Assembly: GCA_031275955.1 (NCBI GenBank)
Contig: JAISNZ010000004.1
Span: forward strand, 1 to 5,124
Direction: 5' to 3'
Length of the DNA stretch: 5,124 bases
From: Desulfovibrio sp.
Lineage (GTDB): Bacteria; Desulfobacterota; Desulfovibrionia; Desulfovibrionales; Desulfovibrionaceae
Shown here: positions 1 through 5,124 of the stretch, piece after piece
Layout: the number at the start of each line of letters is the position of its first letter
Position numbering within the stretch: position 1 is the first letter of the stretch
Made by a program: the position numbers and the translations under genes
Notes under the pieces: model-generated
Database searches by the model: none
Seen by the model: the letters and a program-made list of their open reading frames with translations, nothing else
What the model was told of the DNA's origin: nothing

Positions 1-25
1 GCTGCTCCGGGGCGGGATATCAGCC

Positions 26-964
26 CTACACAAAGAGCACGCTGACGGAGGACTCGGTATGGATGTTATGAATGGCCTTGGCCAAAAGTCCGGCAACAGA
101 AATGACTTTTACTTTCGGACAGTTGGCGCATTTTTCCCCACAGGGAATGGTATCCGTGACAAAAATCTGGGAAAAAGGGGACGCGTTCAGGCGTTCTATG
201 GCCGGTCCGGAAAATACCGGGTGGGTGGCACAGGCCATGACTTCCCTGGCTCCATTTTCCAGGAGGACATTTCCGGCGGCCACCAGAGTGCCCGCGGTGT
301 CGATCATATCGTCAATCACAATATCCGTCTTGTCGGTGACGTCGCCGATGACATGCATCGCCGTGGCCTGATTGGGATGATCCCGGCGCTTGTCGATGAT
401 AGCCAGGGTGGCCCCCAGACGCTTGGCATAGGACCGCGCCCGCTCCACTCCCCCGGCATCGGGTGAGACGATGACCACATCCTGGGCAATCTGGCGGATA
501 TGGTCCAGCATCACCGGTTGGGCGAAGAGGTTGTCCACGGGAACATTGAAAAAACCCTGAATCTGTCCCGCATGCAGGTCAATGGTCACCAGCCGGTCCA
601 TGCCGGCGGACTCCAGAAAATCGGCCACCATTTTGGCGCTGATGGGCGCGCGCGGGCTGACCTTCCTGTCCTGGCGCGCGTAGCCGTAATAGGGGACCAC
701 CGCCGTGACCCTGGCGGCGCTGGCCCTTTTCAGGGCATCCAGCATCAGGGTCAACTGCATGAGGTGAAAATTGACCGGCGCGCATGTGGGCTGAATGACA
801 TAGACATCGTCGCCCCGGACGTTGTCTCCGATTTCAATGCGGATTTCCCCATCGCTGAAGGTATCGCAGACGGCAGGGGAGAGAATGCAGCCCAGATGAT
901 TGCAGATGACCCGGGCGAGTTCCGGATTGGCTGTGCCTGTCAGGACTTTTAAGTTGCCGTACAT
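26..964 (-). CDS. prs: Ribose-phosphate pyrophosphokinase (PRPP synthetase, class I)
   Basis: Makes phosphoribosyl pyrophosphate from ribose 5-phosphate and ATP in the cytoplasm, feeding purine, pyrimidine, NAD, His and Trp synthesis. The 312-residue length is typical. Seen: an N-terminal GTANPELA segment, FSDGEIRIEI (36-45), the ATP-side flexible loop with YARQDRK (95-101), the signature DLHAGQIQGFF (129-139, with H131) followed by PVDNL, and the PRPP-binding loop VIDDMIDTAGT (216-226). The C-terminus ESSVSVLF is normal for the family. The ATG at 964 is the only reasonable start: an in-frame stop lies three codons upstream and homology begins at once. No good Shine-Dalgarno sits next to the ATG; a GGAGG lies about 40 nt upstream inside an inverted repeat. 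One oddity is three cysteines at 275, 279 and 282 (CX3CX2C). Stop is TAG at 28-26. A GGAG at 8-5 could be the ribosome site of a next gene beyond the edge. Confidence 0.98.
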   Translation of the reverse strand: MYGNLKVLTGTANPELARVICNHLGCILSPAVCDTFSDGEIRIEIGDNVRGDDVYVIQPTCAPVNFHLMQLTLMLDALKRASAARVTAVVPYYGYARQDRKVSPRAPISAKMVADFLESAGMDRLVTIDLHAGQIQGFFNVPVDNLFAQPVMLDHIRQIAQDVVIVSPDAGGVERARSYAKRLGATLAIIDKRRDHPNQATAMHVIGDVTDKTDIVIDDMIDTAGTLVAAGNVLLENGAREVMACATHPVFSGPAIERLNASPFSQIFVTDTIPCGEKCANCPKVKVISVAGLLAKAIHNIHTESSVSVLFV

Positions 965-1025
965 GGATGTTCATCGGGATAAAGGGTGGAAGGGAAAAAT
1001 GAACCTCCGCGGACGCTCCCGTCGC
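965..1025 (-). promoter_or_regulatory. prs leader with two abutting inverted repeats
   Basis: Two potential RNA hairpins lie end to end directly before the prs ATG. The first (1025-1009) pairs GCG-ACG with CGT-CGC around a GGAG loop, with one bulged C. The second has arms 1008-999 (GGAGGTTCAT) and 974-965 (ATGAACATCC), complementary at 9 of 10 positions, around a pyrimidine-rich 24-nt loop. Its 5' arm holds the only GGAGG in the leader, and its 3' arm touches the start codon at 964. The repeats are directly visible; a role in controlling prs translation, or in binding a protein as DNA, is inference. There is no T-run placed as in an intrinsic terminator, and I found no convincing sigma-70 promoter here. 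Confidence 0.4.
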
Positions 1026-1037
1026 ATTGGTCCATCC

Positions 1038-1113
1038 TGGCAGGGGCGGAAGGATTCGAACCCTCGAATGACGGGACCAAAACCCGTTGCCTTACCAACT
1101 TGGCGACACCCCT
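1038..1113 (-). tRNA. tRNA-Gln (anticodon UUG)
   Basis: Decodes CAA and CAG. A full 76-nt cloverleaf reads on the minus strand: acceptor stem AGGGGTG pairing with CGCCCCT (one T-G wobble), U8, a D arm with GCC/GGC and GG in its loop, an anticodon stem ACGGG/CCCGT with loop TTTTGGT (anticodon TTG at 34-36), a 5-nt variable loop CATTC, a T arm GAGGG/CCTTC with loop TTCGAAT, discriminator G73 and an encoded CCA (1040-1038). It begins 3 nt after the ispE stop and ends 73 bp before prs, so it is probably cut out of a longer mRNA by RNase P and 3' nucleases. The first pair is A1-U72 rather than the U1-A72 seen in E. coli tRNA-Gln. The bases just 5' could extend the acceptor stem by two pairs (C-1 with G73, G-2 with C74). 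Confidence 0.97.
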
Positions 1114-1116
1114 GCG

Positions 1117-2016
1117 TCACAAGGCGTGCGTAAAAACCCTGACTCCGGTTGTCCGCAGCTTCCGGGCGGCATTCCCGGCGGTCTCGCCATCCGTGAAAAG
1201 ACCAAAGAGGGATGCTCCGCTGCCGCTCAAACGGACAACGGCCGCGCCGTCGCGCCGCAGACTTTCACAGATCCTCGCCAACGGGGGGAAGGCCGGAAAG
1301 ATGACCTCCTCGAAGTCGTTTCCCGGCGCCATGACGCGGGCGAAGGATGGTCTAGTAGCCCGCGCGGCGTCCCTTGTCAAGACTTCGGGGGATTCCGCCT
1401 TCGAACGGGCCTCGTCCAGAAGCGAGAAGGCCCAGGCGGTGGAAATAACCAGATCCGGACAGGCCAGAACAAGATGCAGGCCCGCGCAGGGAGAGGGAAC
1501 AGGTTCCAGAATTTCTCCTGTTCCCCGGGCCAGGGCCGGCTTGTTCAGCAGGAAAAAGGGAACGTCCGCGCCCACCCGCGCCCCCAGATCCACAAGGGCC
1601 GCCGGGGAAAGTCCGGTTTTTCCCTCCTCCTGGGCCAAGGCCTGGATGAAAATCAGGAACCGGGCGGCATCGGCGCTTCCTCCCCCCAGGCCGGAACCAT
1701 GGGGGATGCCTTTTTCCAGGCGGACAGAGAGCGCCGGGGCAAACCCCGTTGCCTCCGCATACAGGGCATAGGCCTTGGTCAGGCTGTTGCGGGAGGGATC
1801 AATGCCTGGTGTGTCGCAGGCCACATGCAGTTCCCCGCGCGAATCCTCCGCGTCCAGAACCGAGACCTCCAGGGTATCCTCAGGGGCGGAAAGGGGGAGA
1901 AAGAAAGATTCCAGGGTATGGTAGCCATTGGGCAGCTTGTCCCTGATCTTCAGAAAAAGATTGATCTTGCAGCCGCAGGTCAGACGGTGGAAGGAGAGGA
2001 GACGCGGCCGGGTCAT
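1117..2016 (-). CDS. ispE: 4-diphosphocytidyl-2-C-methyl-D-erythritol kinase
   Basis: GHMP-family kinase that phosphorylates CDP-methylerythritol with ATP, the fourth step of the MEP route to isoprenoids, in the cytoplasm. From the chosen start it is 299 residues, normal for IspE. Seen: the N-terminal GCKINLFLKI strand with K17, NGYHTLESFF (30-39), the glycine-rich ATP loop PHGSGLGGGSADAA (105-118), the catalytic-Asp motif GADVPFF (D151), and the C-terminal GHMP motif LSGSGASLFGLF (263-274). The frame stays open upstream to a TTG at 2070, but that adds 18 residues inside hslV without family similarity. The ATG at 2016 comes 2 bp after the hslV TAG and gives the usual N-terminus. Neither start has a clear Shine-Dalgarno, which points to coupling with hslV translation. 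Stop TGA at 1119-1117, directly before tRNA-Gln. Confidence 0.95.
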   Translation of the reverse strand: MTRPRLLSFHRLTCGCKINLFLKIRDKLPNGYHTLESFFLPLSAPEDTLEVSVLDAEDSRGELHVACDTPGIDPSRNSLTKAYALYAEATGFAPALSVRLEKGIPHGSGLGGGSADAARFLIFIQALAQEEGKTGLSPAALVDLGARVGADVPFFLLNKPALARGTGEILEPVPSPCAGLHLVLACPDLVISTAWAFSLLDEARSKAESPEVLTRDAARATRPSFARVMAPGNDFEEVIFPAFPPLARICESLRRDGAAVVRLSGSGASLFGLFTDGETAGNAARKLRTTGVRVFTHAL

Positions 2017-2018
2017 GG

Positions 2019-2564
2019 CTACGGGGAGGGCAATATTTCCAGGGTGAGCGTATCGTTGGTGTAGACGCAAATTTCAGCGGCAATGCCCATGGAGGCGCGG
2101 GCAATCGTCTCGGGAGACATTTCCGGGGCATGCCGGAGTAAAGCCCTGGCCGCAGCCAGGGCATAGGGACCGCCGCTTCCGATGGCGGCAATGCCGTCAT
2201 CTGGTTCAATTACGTCCCCTGTGCCGGAAAGGATGAGGGTGGTCGCGGAATCCGCCACCAGGAGCATGGCCTCCAAACGGCGCAGGTATTTGTCCTGCCG
2301 CCAGTCCTTGGCCATTTCCACAGCCGCCCGGACCAGGATGCCGGCATGTTCTTCCAGCTTGGCCTCAAAGCGTTCAAACAGGGTGAAGGCATCGGCGGTG
2401 GACCCGGCAAAGCCGGCCAGAATGGCGCCCTTGTACAGGCGGCGTACCTTTTTGGCCTGATGTTTCATCACCACGGCCTGTCCCATGGTGACCTGTCCGT
2501 CTCCGGCCAAGGCCACACAGTTGTTTTTTCTCACAGCCAGGATCGTTGTTCCTTGCATCTTCAT
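2019..2564 (-). CDS. hslV: ATP-dependent protease HslV, peptidase subunit of HslUV
   Basis: Threonine peptidase of the proteasome-like HslUV (ClpYQ) complex; two stacked hexameric rings receive substrates unfolded by the HslU ATPase in the cytoplasm. The 181 residues match the family. Seen: the pro-segment MKMQG, then the catalytic T6 (mature Thr1) in GTTILAVR, GDGQVTMG (21-28), K39 before VRR (equivalent of E. coli K33), GFAGSTADAFTLFERFE (51-67), AKDWRQDKYLRRLEA (85-99) and GSGGPYALAAARALL with S130 (equivalent of S124). ATG at 2564 or at 2558 (Met3) could be used; both keep the Thr intact and a weak GGAA precedes the first. Activity would require removal of 3-5 residues before T6. hslU is not in the window: the neighbours are a metalloprotease and ispE. 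I saw no CIRCE element and no convincing sigma-32 promoter upstream. Confidence 0.97.
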   Translation of the reverse strand: MKMQGTTILAVRKNNCVALAGDGQVTMGQAVVMKHQAKKVRRLYKGAILAGFAGSTADAFTLFERFEAKLEEHAGILVRAAVEMAKDWRQDKYLRRLEAMLLVADSATTLILSGTGDVIEPDDGIAAIGSGGPYALAAARALLRHAPEMSPETIARASMGIAAEICVYTNDTLTLEILPSP

Positions 2565-2679
2565 GACAGGTTCCGTCGCGCCGGCAAGGGCGAAGAGGTT
2601 ACAAGGCGGTACACGGAGATCCGCTTCACGTTTTCCTTCCCAAGATTGTCACGAGAATTTCTTGAGAATCCTGAGATGG
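2565..2679. other. Non-coding gap between the M48 protease and hslV
   Basis: About 115 bp without a supported gene. It must hold the ribosome site of hslV and possibly a promoter. Only weak signals are visible: an imperfect inverted repeat at 2645-2671 without a T-run, and small bulged hairpins near 2602-2626. A minus-strand CTTGTAA around 2606-2600 resembles a sigma-32 -35 box but has no matching -10 box at the right distance. I call no terminator and no promoter. Confidence 0.5.
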
Positions 2680-4149
2680 TTACCAGAATTCCTGCCTGTC
2701 TGTATATTCGGTGGCGAAGCGTTCCGCGCGGGCCTTTTCATCCGGCGTTTTCGCCAGTTCCTTGGCCTTGCTGAAAAACTGCTCAACGCGTTTTCTGTTG
2801 TTTTCGTACAGGGCGCCATAGGCCATGTGCAGGTTGGCGTTGAACATCTGCCCATCGGCGCCGTAATAGCGGGCCAGAAGGGTATGCACCTCGGAGTCTT
2901 CCGGAACGGCGCGCAGGACCTCCAGGGTATAGTCGATGGCCTGTCTGTTTTTGCCGGCATCTCCCAGGCTTCGGGCGTAAAAGAAAAGGGCCATGATATC
3001 CTTGTTGTTCATGGAGACGGCCTGCTGCAGGAGGCTTGCTCCCATGTTCCGGTTGCCTTTGGTATAGTGGAAGCGGCCGGCCTCGCGGACAATGAGTTCG
3101 TCCTGCGGATCGCAGGCCAGGGCCTCCTGAAAAGCCGTGGCGGCCTCGTTGACGCGATTCAGGCGGGCATTCAGGATGCCCTGACCCATAAGGGCCATGC
3201 AGCGGTTCGAGGTTGCCGTCTGTTGGCTGAAGATCTGGGCCGCGCTTTGGGGCGTGCCGTAACGGGCGCGCGTCAGGGCCTGCACGCGCAGGAACTGTGT
3301 GTCGGAATCCTTCTTGTCCTGCAGGGCGGCCGGGAGCCTTTTCAGGCGTATACCCATGTCCTGGACGCGGTCCAGGACGCCGGGATGCGTGGAAAGGTAC
3401 GGGGGAACCGTGCTGCCCATCAGCCATTGGCGGCGGCCGATGACTTCAAAGGCCCCGACCATTCCGCGCGGGGGATATCCGGCTTCGGTAAGGTAATTCA
3501 TGCCCACCTGATCGGCTTCCGCTTCGTCGGCCCGGCTGTAGCTGAGCAAAGCGGCCTGCCCGGCGGCCACGGCCCCGGTCATGGCCGCGGCGCCGCCCTC
3601 GCCGCCGATGAAGGCTCCGGCCAGAGCGCCGAGCAGGGACAGCAGGCTGACGATCTGGCCTTGTTCAATACGCCGGCCAATATGGCGCTGGGTGATATGG
3701 GCCAGCTCGTGGGCGATGACGGCAGCCAGTTCCGACTCATGCCGCATGGCCAGGATCAGCCCGGTATGGACAAAAATATAGCCGCCGGGGCAGGCAAAGG
3801 CATTGACGGCATTGTGCCGGATAACGCCCGTGGTGAAAGAATACGGCTGCGGCGGAATGTTTTTGGTCAAGCGGGCCACAATGCCGGCGACATAGTCCAC
3901 CACCTCGGGGTCCTGAACCAGGGGCATGCGGGTTCTGACCAGGATGTTGAATTTTCGTCCCAGTTCCAGTTCGTCCTTGAGGGTGAATGCGCCGAAAATG
4001 GCCGCCTGGGCCGGAAGAAGGACGGTCAGGAACAGGAAGCAGATCAGCGGGATCAGGGGAAAGATCCGCGGAAGGGAAGCGGACAGGCCGGAAAAAAGGC
4101 GGGGTGAGGATACAGGGCGGCTGCCGGAGGGGATCAGGCAATGTCCCAT
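2680..4149 (-). CDS. Secreted M48-family zinc metalloprotease with TPR repeats (BepA/YfgC-like)
   Basis: Predicted envelope protease. The E. coli homologue BepA assists or degrades outer-membrane proteins such as LptD at the BAM complex; the same role here is inference. Of 489 residues, 29-50 form a hydrophobic signal segment with likely cleavage near AQA-A (47-50), after a long n-region with R11, R17 and R28. The peptidase domain spans about 55-275: NAFACPGGYIFVHTG (116-130), HELAH zinc motif (H147, E148, H151), the ADEAEAD segment with E209 as third ligand, and THP with H255, matching the BepA H246 that caps the zinc. Residues 164-202 are a small-residue-rich loop as in BepA. From about 312 to 460 the chain looks like three to four TPR units. 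The ATG at 4149 is the only ATG/GTG/TTG start before the signal segment and overlaps the cysS stop by 16 bp, suggesting coupling. No clear Shine-Dalgarno. Stop TAA. Confidence 0.93.
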   Translation of the reverse strand: MGHCLIPSGSRPVSSPRLFSGLSASLPRIFPLIPLICFLFLTVLLPAQAAIFGAFTLKDELELGRKFNILVRTRMPLVQDPEVVDYVAGIVARLTKNIPPQPYSFTTGVIRHNAVNAFACPGGYIFVHTGLILAMRHESELAAVIAHELAHITQRHIGRRIEQGQIVSLLSLLGALAGAFIGGEGGAAAMTGAVAAGQAALLSYSRADEAEADQVGMNYLTEAGYPPRGMVGAFEVIGRRQWLMGSTVPPYLSTHPGVLDRVQDMGIRLKRLPAALQDKKDSDTQFLRVQALTRARYGTPQSAAQIFSQQTATSNRCMALMGQGILNARLNRVNEAATAFQEALACDPQDELIVREAGRFHYTKGNRNMGASLLQQAVSMNNKDIMALFFYARSLGDAGKNRQAIDYTLEVLRAVPEDSEVHTLLARYYGADGQMFNANLHMAYGALYENNRKRVEQFFSKAKELAKTPDEKARAERFATEYTDRQEFW

Positions 4150-5124
4150 AGGGATCCATCCGGCGTGTCACGGACCTCGACGCCCAGGTTGGCCAGCTCA
4201 AGACGCATCTCGTCAGCGGACGGGAAGTCTTTGGCGGTTCTTGCGGCAAGGCGTTTTTGCAGTAGTGTTTCCACAAGGACAAGGTCAACGGAGCGCCGTT
4301 TTGCCCGGCAGATTTTCAGGCTGTCCAGAAATTCCCCGGGATTATGTCCCAGAATGCCGAGAACTCTGTTCCAGACTGCAACTCGGCCGAGGATGCCCTC
4401 CAGAAGCTCACGACAGCCGGCATTTTTCCGCAGAGCCTTGTCATCCAGTATTTTGTTGACCAGATGAGCAAAGCCGTTGCAGTGGCCTAGGGCCGCGGCG
4501 GTGTTCAAGTCATCGGCCATGGACTTCTCCCAGCCGGCGGCCAGACGCTGGTATTCATCCAGCAGATCCCGGGGAGCGGCCCCCCCCTGGGGAACAGGGC
4601 GGGCGCATTCCCCCTGGAGCAACGCAAGGGTTTCATACAGCCGCTTCAAATTTTTTTCCGCGCTTTCCATGGCTTCTTCGCTGAAATCAATGGGCGAATG
4701 ATAATGCCGGCCCAAAAGGAAAAAGCGCAGAACCTCCGGGAGGAAATGATCCAGAATGTCCCGGATGGTTTTGAAATTGCCGAGGCTTTTGGACATTTTT
4801 TGCGCATCTACCTGCACGAAACCGTTATGCACCCAAAAACGGGCCAGGGGTTTTCCGCTGGCGGCCTCTGTCTGGGCGATTTCGTTCTCATGATGGGGAA
4901 AAACGAGATCCTGACCACCGCCGTGAATATCCAGAGGCAGGGGGAGTTCCCGCTCGCTCATGGCGGAACATTCAATATGCCAGCCGGGCCTGCCCGGTCC
5001 CCAAGGACTGTTCCAGAAAGGTTCTCCCGGTTTGGCGCTCTTCCAGAGGGCAAAATCCAGAGGATCCTCCTTTTCCTCTCCGGGCGCGATCCGGGCTCCG
5101 GCCCGCATATCATCAAGGCTTCTG
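4134..5124 (-). CDS. cysS: Cysteinyl-tRNA synthetase, C-terminal part (5' end outside window)
   Basis: Class I synthetase that charges tRNA-Cys using ATP, in the cytoplasm. About 330 C-terminal residues are present; the reading frame stays open to the window edge, with RSLDDMRAGARI at the border, so the N-terminal HIGH motif lies outside. Numbering from the first in-window Met (at 5108), seen: GRPGWHIECSAM with zinc ligand C47, DIHGGGQDLVFPHHENEIAQ with H72 and E76, the KMSKS loop (104-108), a helical DALR-type region around SMADDLNTAAAL (196-207), and the C-terminal helical end with AKDFPSADEMRLELANLGV (292-310), normal for CysRS. The Met at 5108 is internal, not a start. A run of eight G (4587-4580) lies in a Pro/Gly/Ala-rich linker, VPQGGAAP. 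The TGA at 4136-4134 lies inside the start of the metalloprotease gene, so the two are probably co-transcribed. Confidence 0.98.
   Translation of the reverse strand, partial: RSLDDMRAGARIAPGEEKEDPLDFALWKSAKPGEPFWNSPWGPGRPGWHIECSAMSERELPLPLDIHGGGQDLVFPHHENEIAQTEAASGKPLARFWVHNGFVQVDAQKMSKSLGNFKTIRDILDHFLPEVLRFFLLGRHYHSPIDFSEEAMESAEKNLKRLYETLALLQGECARPVPQGGAAPRDLLDEYQRLAAGWEKSMADDLNTAAALGHCNGFAHLVNKILDDKALRKNAGCRELLEGILGRVAVWNRVLGILGHNPGEFLDSLKICRAKRRSVDLVLVETLLQKRLAARTAKDFPSADEMRLELANLGVEVRDTPDGSLWDIA

Noticed and set aside
500..952. 150-codon open frame on the plus strand opposite prs
   Set aside because: It mirrors the conserved Prs gene and has no recognisable protein features of its own.
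962..974. Out-of-frame ATG at 974 as a leader peptide start before prs
   Set aside because: The only strong Shine-Dalgarno-like sequence is about 29 nt upstream, too far. The frame runs into prs without a recognisable short peptide.
1087..2064. 325-codon open frame on the plus strand opposite ispE
   Set aside because: Low-complexity Gly/Gln/Arg-rich translation without family motifs; it also runs into the tRNA. The minus-strand IspE has every GHMP motif.
2600..2606. CTTGTAA on the minus strand as a sigma-32 -35 box for hslV
   Set aside because: No CCCAT-like -10 element at 13-17 nt downstream; one near-match to seven bases is expected by chance.
2645..2671. Imperfect inverted repeat after the metalloprotease stop as a terminator
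   Set aside because: Only about seven scattered pairs around an 11-nt loop and no T-run on the minus strand, so it does not meet the form of an intrinsic terminator.
2485..4107. 540-codon open frame on the plus strand opposite the metalloprotease gene
   Set aside because: Its length reflects G+C-rich codon bias on the opposite strand. The translation shows no recognisable domain, while the minus strand encodes a clear M48 protease with all zinc ligands.
4651..4657. A7 tract in cysS (A AAA AAT in frame) as a programmed -1 frameshift site
   Set aside because: No obvious stimulatory Shine-Dalgarno or hairpin was found, and the normal frame gives the full conserved CysRS C-terminus.

Overview
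The window carries one strand of genes only. All six genes lie on the minus strand and read, in transcription order, cysS (5' end off the window), an M48-family metalloprotease with TPR repeats, hslV, ispE, tRNA-Gln(UUG) and prs. Coding density is very high. The only gaps are about 115 bp between the metalloprotease and hslV, 3 nt between ispE and the tRNA, and 73 bp between the tRNA and prs. No mobile element, CRISPR array, integrase, attachment site or foreign-looking cargo is visible.

The order cysS / M48 peptidase / hslV / ispE / tRNA-Gln / prs, the moderately high G+C and the protein sequences resemble Deltaproteobacteria of the Desulfovibrio group (Desulfovibrionales). This assignment comes from memory of that gene order and of Desulfovibrio Prs and HslV sequences, not from a search. 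A BepA-like periplasmic protease also implies a Gram-negative envelope.

Layout from high to low coordinates. 5124-4134: C-terminal part of cysteinyl-tRNA synthetase. 4149-2680: secreted M48 zinc protease, whose start overlaps the cysS stop by 16 bp. 2679-2565: non-coding gap. 2564-2019: HslV, the proteolytic subunit of HslUV, without hslU beside it. 2016-1117: IspE of the MEP isoprenoid pathway, starting 2 bp after the hslV stop. 1113-1038: tRNA-Gln. 1037-965: leader containing two abutting inverted repeats. 964-26: ribose-phosphate pyrophosphokinase (Prs).

The genes look like a housekeeping cluster rather than one pathway. cysS and tRNA-Gln serve translation, the M48 protease and HslV serve protein quality control in two compartments, ispE makes isoprenoid precursors and prs makes PRPP for nucleotides, His and Trp. 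Overlaps and very short gaps suggest co-transcription and some translational coupling. I did not find a convincing new system. The most unusual signals are a near-perfect inverted repeat that would pair the only strong Shine-Dalgarno-like sequence of the prs leader with the bases touching the prs start codon, the tRNA placed 3 nt after the ispE stop, and a CX3CX2C cluster in the C-terminal domain of Prs.
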